From Mesorhizobium sp. M1E.F.Ca.ET.045.02.1.1 (GTDB taxonomy: Bacteria > Pseudomonadota > Alphaproteobacteria > Rhizobiales > Rhizobiaceae), in the NCBI RefSeq assembly GCF_003952485.1, contig NZ_CP034447.1, forward strand, positions 5,842,501 through 5,906,500: a stretch of DNA of 64,000 bases, given 5' to 3'. The position numbers and the translations under genes were made by a program. Positions 20,697 through 28,466 of the stretch are shown here, one piece after another; within the stretch, counting starts at the first letter, position 1; each line of letters begins with the position of its first letter. The notes beneath the pieces were generated by a model. That model worked only from the letters and a program-made list of their open reading frames with translations. It was not told where the DNA came from and did no database searches.

Positions 20697-22052
20697 GTGA
20701 CGGCGATCTTTGTGGAACAGGCGCTGCTGCCCGAAGGCTGGCAAGGCAATGTGCGGATCGCTTTCGACGGCGGCCGCATCACCACGGTCGAGACCGCCAC
20801 TTCCCCGCAGGCCGGCGACGAGCGCCATGCCATTCTGTTGCCCGGCATGCCCAATCTGCACAGCCACGCCTTCCAGCGCGGCATGGCGGGGCTCGCCGAA
20901 TTGCGCGGCCCTTCGGCGGACAGTTTCTGGAGCTGGCGAGAGGTGATGTACCGCTTCGCGCTGTCGATGACGCCGGACCAGGTCGAGGCAGTGGCGGCGC
21001 AGCTTTATATCGAGATGCTGGAGGCCGGCTTCTCGCGCGTCGGCGAGTTCCACTATCTCCATCACGACCGTGACGGGAAGCCATATGCCAACATCGCCGA
21101 GATGGCGGAGCGGATCGCGGCGGCGGCTTCCGAGACCGGTATCGCTCTGACGCTGCTGCCGGTCTTCTACGCCCATTCCGCCTTCGGCGGCGCAGCTCCC
21201 AATGAAGGCCAGCGGCGATTCATCAATGATGTCGAGCGCTTCGGGCGGCTGCTTGAGAAAAGCCGCGAAGGCGTGTCGATGCTGGAGCAAGCGGTGGTCG
21301 GTGTTGCGCCGCACAGCTTGCGCGCGGCAACGCCGGACGAGCTCAATGCAGTCGTGGCACTGGCGCCGGACGGCCCGGTCCACATCCATGTCGCCGAGCA
21401 AGTCAAGGAAGTCGAGGATTGCGTCGCCTGGTCGGGCGCGCGGCCGGTTGAATTCCTGCTTGGCCAGGCATCAGTGGACAAGCGTTGGTGCCTGATCCAC
21501 GCCACGCATATGAGCGAGGCGGAGACCATCGCCATGGCGAAGAGCGGCGCGATCGCTGGGCTCTGCCCGATCACCGAGGCCAATCTCGGCGACGGCACAT
21601 TTGCCGCGCCGCTGTTTATCGAACAGGGCGGCCGCTTCGGCGTCGGTTCCGATTCCAACGTGCTGATCGGCCTGCCTGACGAGCTCAGGCAACTCGAATA
21701 TTCGCAGCGCCTCGCCCACCGCGCCCGCAATGTTCTGGCGCGCGCCGGCGGCTCCACGGGGCGCGCGCTGTTCGATGCGGCATTGGATGGCGGCCGCCAG
21801 GCGCTCGGTGCCGGATCGTCACGGATTGCAGTCGGCGGTCCCGCCGATTTCGTCTCGCTCGACACCAACCATGCCTCGCTTGCGGGCAAGGCGGGAGACG
21901 CGATCCTCGACGCCTGGATCTTCGCCAATGGCAGCAAGGTGGATTGCGTCTGGGTGCACGGGAAAAAGCAGGTCAGCGGCGGCAGGCATGCGAAGCGTGA
22001 GGTTGTTGCCGAGCGATTCCGCCAGGTGATGACGGCGCTGTCCCAGAACTGA
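20697..22052 (+). CDS. hutF: Formimidoylglutamate deiminase
   Basis: 451 residues. This amidohydrolase converts N-formimidoyl-L-glutamate to N-formyl-L-glutamate plus ammonia, feeding HutG. The metal ligands appear in PNLHSHAFQRGMAG (HxH, about residues 58-71), in HIHVAEQ, in LIHATHMSEAE and in the Asp of GVGSDSNVLI. GTG 20697 is chosen because GGAG lies six bases upstream; ATG 20691 is directly against GGAG and too close. An upstream start at 20664 would lengthen the protein without conserved sequence. It is divergent from hutI and followed 13 bp later by hutC. Confidence 0.95.
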   Translation: MTAIFVEQALLPEGWQGNVRIAFDGGRITTVETATSPQAGDERHAILLPGMPNLHSHAFQRGMAGLAELRGPSADSFWSWREVMYRFALSMTPDQVEAVAAQLYIEMLEAGFSRVGEFHYLHHDRDGKPYANIAEMAERIAAAASETGIALTLLPVFYAHSAFGGAAPNEGQRRFINDVERFGRLLEKSREGVSMLEQAVVGVAPHSLRAATPDELNAVVALAPDGPVHIHVAEQVKEVEDCVAWSGARPVEFLLGQASVDKRWCLIHATHMSEAETIAMAKSGAIAGLCPITEANLGDGTFAAPLFIEQGGRFGVGSDSNVLIGLPDELRQLEYSQRLAHRARNVLARAGGSTGRALFDAALDGGRQALGAGSSRIAVGGPADFVSLDTNHASLAGKAGDAILDAWIFANGSKVDCVWVHGKKQVSGGRHAKREVVAERFRQVMTALSQN

Positions 22053-22065
22053 AGCAGGAAAGCCC

Positions 22066-22812
22066 ATGAGCCTGGTCGAGACAGATGATGTTGAAAGTGG
22101 CGAGAGCGTCTCGCTACACCAGCGCATCCTGTCGGATATCCGCGAAAAGATCCTGTCCGGCGCCTGGGCGCCTGGCCATCGCATTCCTTTCGAGCACGAG
22201 CTGACGGCCGAATACAAATGCTCACGCATGACGGTGAACAAGGCGCTGTCGCAGCTCGCCAAGGCGGGGCTGATCGAGCGCCGCCGCCGCTCAGGAAGTT
22301 TCGTGCGCCAGCCGCAATCGCAGGCGGCGGTGCTGGAGCTCCACGACATCCGGATCGAGGTCGAGGCGCTCGGCCTGCCCTATCGCTACGAACGGCTTGA
22401 GCGGCTGAAGCGGCGCAGCAGCGCCGAGGACCGCGCGCTGCTCGGGCTCTCCGCTCCGGGTCCGGTACTTTGGCTGGAAAGCCTGCATTTTGCCGGCGAA
22501 CGGCCGTTCGCGCTCGAGCAGCGGCTGATCAATCTTTCAGCGGTGGCCGGGGCCGGAGAGGAAGAGTTCTTCGAGATCGCTCCCGGCCCGTGGCTGATCG
22601 GCCGCGTGCCGTGGAGCGAGGCCGAGCACCGCATCCGCGCCATGGCGGCTGATGAGACTATCGCCGATGCGCTCGACATCGATCCCGGCGCGCCCTGTCT
22701 GGTGGTCGAGCGGCGAACGTGGAGCGCGGAGCACCCAGTCACCCATGTGCGCTTCATCTATCCGGCGGAAAGCCACACGCTGGTAGCGAGGTTTACGCCT
22801 TCGCAGGGGTAG
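22066..22812 (+). CDS. hutC: Histidine utilisation repressor HutC (GntR family)
   Basis: 248 residues: an N-terminal GntR winged helix (SLHQRILSDIREKILSGAW..., recognition region EYKCSRMTVNKALSQLAKAGLIERRRRSGSFV, about residues 17-80), then a UTRA effector domain. In characterised HutC proteins urocanate is the inducer that releases DNA. Its position directly after hutF, with a good ribosome binding site (AGGAAAG), puts it under the promoter that carries the TGTATATACA site, so it probably represses itself as well as both hut units. Confidence 0.93.
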   Translation: MSLVETDDVESGESVSLHQRILSDIREKILSGAWAPGHRIPFEHELTAEYKCSRMTVNKALSQLAKAGLIERRRRSGSFVRQPQSQAAVLELHDIRIEVEALGLPYRYERLERLKRRSSAEDRALLGLSAPGPVLWLESLHFAGERPFALEQRLINLSAVAGAGEEEFFEIAPGPWLIGRVPWSEAEHRIRAMAADETIADALDIDPGAPCLVVERRTWSAEHPVTHVRFIYPAESHTLVARFTPSQG

Positions 22813-22823
22813 CGCCAACGCCC

Positions 22824-23007
22824 CCCTTCTCCCCTTGTGGGAGAAGGTGGATCGGCGCGCAGCGCCGAGACGGATGAGGGGTGCTGGAAGAAATGGGGCG
22901 CCGGAAAATTGAAGGATTGGAAGTGCCTAATTCTTCCATGCCGCGATTCTTCCAACACCCCTCATCCGGCCGCTTCGCGGCCACCTTCTCCCACAAGGGA
23001 AGAAGGC
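22824..23007. repeat. Palindromic intergenic repeat, complete uninterrupted copy
   Basis: Both arms are complete: CTTCTCCCCTTGTGGGAGAA on the left and its inverse TTCTCCCACAAGG on the right. Between them are GAGACGGATGAGGGGTG and its inverse form AACACCCCTCATCCGGCCGC. This is the empty-site reference that shows where the IS110 element at 1495 went in. It separates hutC from ridA, whose 3' ends converge. Confidence 0.85.
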
Positions 23008-23017
23008 AAGGCTGGCG

Positions 23018-23362
23018 CTAAATCGCCGCCGTAACAATAATCTCGACCAGATATTCCGGGCCGGCGAGCTTGGCTTCGCCGGTGGCGCGGGCCGGTGTGT
23101 GGCCCTGCGGCACCCACTTGTCCCATTCCGAGTTCATCTCGGCGAAGGTGCTCATGTCGGCCAGCCAGATGATCGTCTGCACGATCTTGGTCTTGTCGGT
23201 ACCGGCCTTGGCCAGCAATTCGTCGATGGTCTTCAGGATGTCGCGGGTCTGCGAGGCGACGTTGCCGCCGGGCGCGCCGACCTGACCGGCCAGATAGACG
23301 GTGTTGCCGTGGATGACGATCTGGCTCATACGCGGGCCGACATCGATGCGACGAATGCTCAT
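23018..23362 (-). CDS. RidA family protein
   Basis: 114 residues of the YjgF/YER057c/UK114 (RidA) family, trimeric enzymes that hydrolyse reactive enamine/imine intermediates from PLP enzymes. MSQIVIHGNTVYLAGQVG, DILKTIDELLAKAG and PARATGEAKLAGPEYLVEI match the family, including the arginine in PARATGEA. The typical C-terminal CEA motif is replaced by VTAAI, so it belongs to a divergent subgroup. It is convergent with hutC across the repeat and divergent from the zinc transporter genes. No operon partner is apparent. Confidence 0.85.
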   Translation of the reverse strand: MSIRRIDVGPRMSQIVIHGNTVYLAGQVGAPGGNVASQTRDILKTIDELLAKAGTDKTKIVQTIIWLADMSTFAEMNSEWDKWVPQGHTPARATGEAKLAGPEYLVEIIVTAAI

Positions 23363-23522
23363 GGGAGGTTCCTTCTTTTCCAGGGTCGCGCTTGTTTAGA
23401 GTCCGTGCCGGCTCCGGGCAAGGCCACCGGACGCGAAACCAATTGAGCCAATTGTCCGGCTTCGGCCGTTCGCATACACGCCGAGTTGACCGGCCGGGAC
23501 ACAATTCCGCCCCGGCGGCGTG

Positions 23523-23551
23523 TTGACTAATGTAATAACATCACATATCGA
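23523..23551 (+). promoter_or_regulatory. Probable aztABC promoter with candidate Zur operator
   Basis: TTGACT (23523-23528) and TATCGA (23546-23551) are 17 bp apart and form a plausible sigma70 promoter for aztA. The spacer contains ATGTAATAACAT (23530-23541), an ATGT-N4-ACAT inverted repeat resembling AT-rich Zur/Fur-type boxes. A repressor bound here would block the promoter. No zur gene is in the window. Confidence 0.5.
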
Positions 23552-23587
23552 CGATGCACTCGTTTTAGCGGACCGCCGGAACGTCCT

Positions 23588-24412
23588 ATGATGACCAATG
23601 CCTGCCTGACCTTCCGCGACCTGACGCTCGGCTACAACAGCCATCCGGCCATTCATCACCTCAACGGCATCGTCAGAAAAGGCTCGCTGACCGCTGTGGT
23701 CGGCGCCAACGGCTCGGGCAAGTCGACGCTGATGAAGGGCATCGTCGGCGTGCTGAAGCCGATGGAAGGCGCGGTTGTCCGTGCCCCCGGCGTGCGCACC
23801 GCCTATCTGCCGCAGCAGTCGGAACTCGACCGCACCTTCCCGGCGCGCGTCGTCGACCTGGTCTCGCTCGGGCTTTGGCCCAAGCGCGGCATGCTCGGTC
23901 GCTACACCAAGGAGGATCGCGAGTCCGTCAGCAAGGCACTGATGGCTGTAGGACTCGGCGGCTTCGAGACGCGCCCGATCGACACGCTGTCCGGCGGGCA
24001 GCTGCAGCGCACGCTGTTTGCCCGCGTGCTTCTGCAGGACGCCGACCTCATCCTGCTCGACGAACCGTTCAACGCCGTCGACGCCAAGACCGTCGGCGAC
24101 CTCATCCAGCTCATAAAACGCTGGCATGGCGAGGAGCGCACGATCATGGTCGTCGTCCACGACCTCGATCTGGTGCGGCAGAATTTTCCCGAAACGCTGC
24201 TGCTTGCCCGCCAGCCCGTCGCCTGGGGCGAGACGCGGGAAACACTGCGGCCGGAAAACCTTCTCAAGGCGCGGCGCTTCCACGAAGCCTGGGAAGAGAA
24301 TGCGCCCTGGTGCGAGCCAAGCGAACACGACCATAGTCATGACCACGGACACGATCATGCGCATGTGCATGATCACCATCACGATCACGGCTCCGGACCG
24401 AGGGCCGCGTGA
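23588..24412 (+). CDS. aztA: Zinc ABC transporter ATP-binding protein AztA
   Basis: 274 residues. Walker A GANGSGKST (about 39-47), Q-loop YLPQQSELDR, signature LSGGQLQRTLFARV, Walker B LILLDEPFNAVD, H-loop VVVHDLDLV. The C-terminus ends in a striking His/Asp tail (EHDHSHDHGHDHAHVHDHHH, residues about 249-268) that could bind zinc on the cytoplasmic side. Such a tail is more usual in the solute-binding protein or a chaperone. The opening LTFRDLTLGYNSHPAIHHL and the A-B-C gene order agree with AztA of the AztABCD system better than with ZnuC. The start is ATG 23588 or 23591. Its TGA overlaps the ATG of aztB. Confidence 0.85.
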   Translation: MMTNACLTFRDLTLGYNSHPAIHHLNGIVRKGSLTAVVGANGSGKSTLMKGIVGVLKPMEGAVVRAPGVRTAYLPQQSELDRTFPARVVDLVSLGLWPKRGMLGRYTKEDRESVSKALMAVGLGGFETRPIDTLSGGQLQRTLFARVLLQDADLILLDEPFNAVDAKTVGDLIQLIKRWHGEERTIMVVVHDLDLVRQNFPETLLLARQPVAWGETRETLRPENLLKARRFHEAWEENAPWCEPSEHDHSHDHGHDHAHVHDHHHDHGSGPRAA

Positions 24413-25287
24413 TGGAATTCCTCTACGGCCTGTTCATCGCGCCTTTCGCCGATTTCGCCTTCATGCAGCGGGCGCTGTTCGGCTCGCTGATGCTGTCGCT
24501 CGGCGCCTGCCCGGTCGGCGTCTTCCTGATGCTGCGGCGCATGAGCCTGTCGGGCGACGCGATGGCGCATGCCATCCTGCCCGGCGCCGCGGCCGGCTTC
24601 CTGCTCTACGGCCTCGAGATCCTGCCGATGACTGTCGGCGGGCTGATCGCCGGCATCATCGTGGCGCTCGGCGCGGGCGCCGTCTCGCGCTTCACCATCC
24701 AGCGCGAGGACGCCTCGATGGCGGCCTTCTATCTCATCTCGCTCGCCGTCGGCGTGCTGATGGTGTCTATCCGCGGCTCCAGCGTCGACCTGATGCATGT
24801 GCTGTTCGGCACGGTGCTGGCGCTCAACAATGAGGCGCTCACCTTGATCGGCGGCATCGTGGTGGTGACGCTCGCCAGCCTCGTCATCTTCTGGCGCGCG
24901 CTGGTTGCCGAATGCCTCGATCCGCTGTTCCTGCGCTCGGTGAGCCGCATGGGCAGCCCGGTGCATTTCATCTTCCTCGGCCTCGTCGTGCTGAACCTCG
25001 TCGGCGGCTTCCAGGCGCTCGGCACGCTGCTGTCGGTAGGGCTGATGATGCTGCCGGCGGCCTCCGCCCGCTTCTGGACGGTGCGCGTCGAGCCGATGTG
25101 CGTGCTGGCCGTGCTGATCGGCTTTGCCTCCTGCGTCGCCGGGCTGCTTCTGTCCTACCACGCGTCGCTGCCGTCCGGCCCGGCGATCATCCTTTCAGCC
25201 GGCGTCGTCTATTTCTTCTCGATCGTGTTCGGCTCGCGCGGCGCGCTGCGCGCCCGCATCGTGCATCACCGCCACCGCACCGCCTGA
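24412..25287 (+). CDS. aztB: Zinc ABC transporter permease AztB
   Basis: 291-residue polytopic membrane protein of the ABC-3 family (zinc/manganese permeases), with seven to nine hydrophobic spans. Conserved parts are LMLRRMSLSGDAMAHAILPGAAAGF (the ATPase-coupling loop, about residues 40-64) and LNLVGGFQALGTLLSVGLMMLPAASARFW. The ATG at 24412 overlaps the aztA stop by one base; a GTG at 24409 is less likely. It forms the membrane channel that receives zinc from AztC and is powered by AztA. Confidence 0.88.
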   Translation: MEFLYGLFIAPFADFAFMQRALFGSLMLSLGACPVGVFLMLRRMSLSGDAMAHAILPGAAAGFLLYGLEILPMTVGGLIAGIIVALGAGAVSRFTIQREDASMAAFYLISLAVGVLMVSIRGSSVDLMHVLFGTVLALNNEALTLIGGIVVVTLASLVIFWRALVAECLDPLFLRSVSRMGSPVHFIFLGLVVLNLVGGFQALGTLLSVGLMMLPAASARFWTVRVEPMCVLAVLIGFASCVAGLLLSYHASLPSGPAIILSAGVVYFFSIVFGSRGALRARIVHHRHRTA

Positions 25288-25311
25288 TCCCCAAGCAAGG
25301 AGACCTACCCA

Positions 25312-26244
25312 ATGCTGAAATCCTTCCGTGCCGCCCTGGCGATGAGCGTTATAACATTAAGCGCCTTCGCAACCTCGTCGGCCTTCGCGGCCCCGCTCAA
25401 GGTGGTGGCGAGCTTCACGGTCATTGCCGATTTCGCCAAGAATGTCGGCGGCGGCGACCGCGTCAACATCACCACCATCGTCGGGCCGGATGGCGACGCG
25501 CATGTCTATGAGCCGAGCCCGGCGGATGCGGTGGCGATGGCAAAAGCCGATGTCGTGCTGGTCAATGGCTTGCATTTCGAAGGCTTTTTGCAGCGCCTTG
25601 TCGACGCCAGCGCCACCAAGGCCGCGATCGTCACCTTGACCAAGGGCGTGATGCCGATCGACTTCAAGCCGGAATTCGCCGATGCGGACGCCGCTGAAGG
25701 CGCAGGCAAGACGGTCACCGACCCGCATGCCTTCCAGTCGATCGCAAACGCCAGGATCTATGTGAAGAACATCGCCGATGCCTTCTGCGCGGCGGACAGC
25801 GAGAGCTGCGACAGCTACAAGGCCAACGCCGCCGCCTACACCGCCAAGCTCGATGCGCTGGAAGGCGAGGTGAAGGCGGCGATCCAGTCGATCCCCGAGG
25901 CGAAACGCGTGGTCATAACCTCGCATGACGCCTTCGGCTATTTCGAGCACGAATACGGACTGACGTTTCTGGCGCCGCAGGGCATCTCGACTGATTCCGA
26001 GCCTTCGGCCGCCGACGTCGCCAAGCTGGTTGAGCAGATCAAGCAGGATAAGGCGGCCGCGATCTTCATCGAGAACATCACCAATCCGCGGCTGATCGAG
26101 CAGATCGCCGGCGAAACCGGCGTCAAGGTCGGCGGCACGCTCTATTCGGACGCGCTGTCCGGTTCCGACGGCCCGGCTTCGACCTATATCGACATGATGC
26201 ACAACAACATCACGCAGATCAAAGGCGCGATCCTGGGAAGCTGA
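25312..26244 (+). CDS. aztC: Zinc ABC transporter substrate-binding protein AztC
   Basis: 310 residues of the cluster A-I metal-binding family. It has a signal peptide with predicted cleavage after AFA, near residue 26. The four expected zinc ligands are in place: H64 (DAHVYEP), H139 (TDPHAF), H205 (SHDAFGYF) and D280 (YSDALSG). The same four positions bind zinc in AztC proteins. His at the third position, not Glu, argues for zinc over manganese. There is no His-rich loop of the ZnuA kind, and two cysteines near residues 160-167 may form a disulfide. It follows aztB by 24 bp. The periplasmic chaperone gene aztD, found with these genes in some species, is not adjacent. Confidence 0.88.
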   Translation: MLKSFRAALAMSVITLSAFATSSAFAAPLKVVASFTVIADFAKNVGGGDRVNITTIVGPDGDAHVYEPSPADAVAMAKADVVLVNGLHFEGFLQRLVDASATKAAIVTLTKGVMPIDFKPEFADADAAEGAGKTVTDPHAFQSIANARIYVKNIADAFCAADSESCDSYKANAAAYTAKLDALEGEVKAAIQSIPEAKRVVITSHDAFGYFEHEYGLTFLAPQGISTDSEPSAADVAKLVEQIKQDKAAAIFIENITNPRLIEQIAGETGVKVGGTLYSDALSGSDGPASTYIDMMHNNITQIKGAILGS

Positions 26245-26379
26245 GCCGAGCTCGTCGGGCTTGCGCGGCGAAACGGCCAACGCCGCCTTTTCCAGCCGGA
26301 CCATTTCCGGCTGGATTCCCATGCGAAAAAGTCTATCTGCTGAATGATGATCTCCTGATCGACGCGGATTGACCTTTCC

Positions 26380-26802
26380 ATGACCGTCTTCACGCCTTTC
26401 CAGTCCCTGCTTGGCGGAACCCTCATCGGCCTGTCGGCCGTGCTGCTGATGGCGTTGCATGGCCGTATTGCGGGAATGACAAGGATACTGACCGGCGTTA
26501 TCCCGCCAGTGTCCGCCGACTGGAAGTGGCGCGCTGCCTTTCTCGCCGGCGCAATCGGCGCCCCGTTGCTGATCCGGCTCGCCGGCAAGGATATCGAATT
26601 CAATGTGCCGGTGCCGACGCTGGCCCTTGTCGTCGGCGGCTTTCTCGTCGGTGTCGGCGTGCATTTCGGCGGCGGTTGCCCGAGCGGACACGGCATTTGC
26701 GGCATCGCGCGATTGTCACCGCGCTCGTTCGTCGCCGTGGCGACCTTCATGGCCACCGCCTTCGTCACCGTTTTTGTCATCCGTCATGTGATTGGAGGCT
26801 GA
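26380..26802 (+). CDS. YeeE/YedE family thiosulfate/sulfur transport protein (half-size, first)
   Basis: 140 residues with about four membrane spans and the family signature GGGCPSGHGICGIARLS (about residues 97-113), whose cysteines relay sulfur through the membrane in YeeE. It is half the length of full YeeE/YedE proteins. The second half is supplied by the next gene, three bases away. It starts at ATG 26380, some 135 bp after aztC, and begins a three-gene sulfur module ending with the Blh-like protein at 27337. Confidence 0.85.
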   Translation: MTVFTPFQSLLGGTLIGLSAVLLMALHGRIAGMTRILTGVIPPVSADWKWRAAFLAGAIGAPLLIRLAGKDIEFNVPVPTLALVVGGFLVGVGVHFGGGCPSGHGICGIARLSPRSFVAVATFMATAFVTVFVIRHVIGG

Positions 26803-26805
26803 ACC

Positions 26806-27243
26806 ATGGGCAAGCTTGTCTCGGCCTTCGTGATCGGCGAACTTTTTGGTTTGGGCATCGCTGTTTCCGGCATGATCAATCCGGCGAAAGTGCTGAATTT
26901 CTTCGACATCGCCGGAACCTGGGACCCCAGCCTGATCTTCGTGATGGGCGGCGGCTTGGCCGTTGCCTTCGGTGGTTACCGCCTGATATTCGCCCGACGC
27001 AAAAGGCCGGTGTTCGAAACGGCTTTCGCCTTGCCGAGCAAGAAGGACATCGACGGCCAACTCGTCTCCGGCGCTGCGCTGTTCGGCATCGGCTGGGGCA
27101 TTGCGGGCTTTTGCCCAGGCGGCGCCATCCCGGCGCTCGGCCTTGGCCGCGCGGCGACGCTGATCTTCGTCGTCGCGATGATCGCGGGCATCGCGGTGGC
27201 GCGCTTGGCCAGGACCCGGCTTGCGCGCCCGGCGATAACATAG
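26806..27243 (+). CDS. YeeE/YedE family protein (half-size, second; DUF6691-like)
   Basis: 145 residues, about four membrane spans, with the complementary signature GIGWGIAGFCPGGAIPALG (about residues 90-108) containing the conserved cysteine. With the preceding gene it rebuilds the two-repeat architecture of a full-length YeeE channel, so the two products probably form a heterodimer moving thiosulfate or another sulfur species across the inner membrane. The three-base gap indicates co-translation. It is followed by the phosphatase/sulfurtransferase-like gene after about 90 bp. Confidence 0.85.
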   Translation: MGKLVSAFVIGELFGLGIAVSGMINPAKVLNFFDIAGTWDPSLIFVMGGGLAVAFGGYRLIFARRKRPVFETAFALPSKKDIDGQLVSGAALFGIGWGIAGFCPGGAIPALGLGRAATLIFVVAMIAGIAVARLARTRLARPAIT

Positions 27244-27336
27244 GATTTTCGCCAAGGCAGCGGTTGCCGGCTAGCCCGGGGAGTGGCAGAAACTGCGCCC
27301 AAGCCAACAGGCGCTTAAGATTGCGAGGACCACATC

Positions 27337-27675
27337 ATGGAATACCGCCAGATCAGCGACGACTATTCGGTCTCCGGCCAGATCCAGCCCGAGGACATCG
27401 CCGCCATCAAGGACGCCGGCTTCAGAAGCGTGATCTGCAACCGGCCGGACAACGAGCAGCCGGGCCAGCCCTCGGCCGACAGCGTCAAGGCTGCGGCACA
27501 AGCCGCCGGGCTTGCCTTCCGCTACATTCCGGTGATCAGCGGCCAGATCACCATGAACAATGTCGAGGACCAGGCAGAGGCGCTCGATGAGCTCGAAGGC
27601 CCGGTGTTCGCCTATTGCCGCTCCGGCGCACGCTGCACCAACCTCTATGGGCTGATCCAGCAGCAGCGGGGCTGA
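27337..27675 (+). CDS. Blh-type (TIGR01244) phosphatase/sulfurtransferase domain protein
   Basis: 112 residues, all one domain of the TIGR01244/DUF442 family, which has a dual-specificity phosphatase-like fold. The active-site loop is YCRSGARCTNL (C-x5-R type, about residues 95-105). RSVICNRPDNEQPGQPS precedes it. In Blh proteins this domain is fused to an ETHE1-like persulfide dioxygenase; here it stands alone, and no dioxygenase or BigR repressor gene is nearby. The two YeeE-type transporters upstream suggest a role in sulfide, persulfide or thiosulfate handling. Whether it is a phosphatase or sulfurtransferase is not settled by sequence. Confidence 0.8.
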   Translation: MEYRQISDDYSVSGQIQPEDIAAIKDAGFRSVICNRPDNEQPGQPSADSVKAAAQAAGLAFRYIPVISGQITMNNVEDQAEALDELEGPVFAYCRSGARCTNLYGLIQQQRG

Positions 27676-27689
27676 GGATTTCCAGCGAA

Positions 27690-27860
27690 GGTGTGCTGAG
27701 ATTCAGGTCGGGCCGAGTCGAAGATGGCGGCTTCCGAGAACCGGCCTACGCCGGCCGTGGCCTTAACTGCAATGCCACTCATGAGTGCTTCGGCCGGCGA
27801 AGGCCGGAAGCGCAGGAAGCTGCCGTTTGTAGACCGGCCTCACCTGAATATCAGCACACC
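27690..27860. repeat. Long imperfect inverted repeat between convergent genes
   Basis: GGTGTGCTGAGATTCAGGT (27690-27708) matches the inverse of ACCTGAATATCAGCACACC (27842-27860) at 18 of 19 positions. Inner arms include GGCCGGCGAAGGCCGG and CCGGCCTACGCCGGCC. The right arm ends exactly at the stop codon of the Lrp gene. Transcripts from either side would fold into a large structure, so it may act as a bidirectional terminator. It could also be a small non-autonomous mobile element. Confidence 0.7.
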
Positions 27861-28328
27861 TTAAATCGGCAGCGCGCCGGTTTCCTTCAGCGTTTCCAGC
27901 ACGATCGCCGTCTTCACATGCTGCACGGATTCGTGCGGCAGCAACACACCGTTGACGAACTCCGCCAGCGATTTGAGGTCGGGCGTCACCACTTTCAGGA
28001 TGTAGTCCATCTCGCCGGTCAGCGCATGCGCCTCCTGCACCTCGGGCAGCCGCGCCACCAGCTCGCCGAAGCGCCGCGCGTTGTCGCGGTTGTGGGTGGC
28101 CAAGGTCACCGAGATGACGTTGACCAGCGAAAAGCCGAGGCGGTCGCGGTCAAGCACAGCGCGGTAGCCCCTGATATAGCCGTCCTCTTCCAGCCGTTGG
28201 CGCCGGCGCGAGCATTGCGAGGGCGAGAGGTTCACGCGCTCCGACAAATCATTGTTGGTGAGCCGCGCGTCGCCCTGCAGCAACGCCAGTATCTTGCGGT
28301 CAAATTGATCAATACGCTCATCATTCAT
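27861..28328 (-). CDS. Lrp/AsnC family transcriptional regulator
   Basis: 155 residues: N-terminal helix-turn-helix (DRKILALLQGDARLTNNDLSERVNLSPSQCSRRRQRLEEDGYI, about residues 8-50) and a C-terminal RAM/AsnC ligand domain with ALTGEMDYILKV. ATG 28328 has GGAG eight bases upstream; the longer in-frame start adds 11 unconserved residues. It is divergent from hppD, and the shared intergenic region holds a 14-bp perfect palindrome. It therefore probably controls hppD in response to an aromatic amino acid or a degradation product. That target is inferred from position only. Confidence 0.9.
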   Translation of the reverse strand: MNDERIDQFDRKILALLQGDARLTNNDLSERVNLSPSQCSRRRQRLEEDGYIRGYRAVLDRDRLGFSLVNVISVTLATHNRDNARRFGELVARLPEVQEAHALTGEMDYILKVVTPDLKSLAEFVNGVLLPHESVQHVKTAIVLETLKETGALPI

Positions 28329-28372
28329 GGATTTTTCTCCATCCATGCACGTTTTACGCACAACATGAGCAT

Positions 28373-28386
28373 TTCAAGCGCTTGAA
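28373..28386. promoter_or_regulatory. Palindromic operator candidate between lrp-like gene and hppD
   Basis: TTCAAGCGCTTGAA is a perfect 14-bp palindrome, extended imperfectly by GCAT/ATGC on the two sides. It lies about 45 bp before the Lrp-type gene and 80 bp before hppD, and is the best candidate site for the Lrp protein. Confidence 0.55.
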
Positions 28387-28466
28387 TGCAAGCATCGTGC
28401 GGTCGTCCGGCGCTATAATGGATAAGGATGGCCAGAAACGGCCAAACAGCTTTTCGGAGGACTGCC

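Noticed and set aside
23588..26244. Manganese (SitABC/MntABC) importer
   Set aside because: The third metal ligand of the binding protein is His (H205), not Glu, and the ATPase opening and A-B-C gene order fit the Azt zinc system better.
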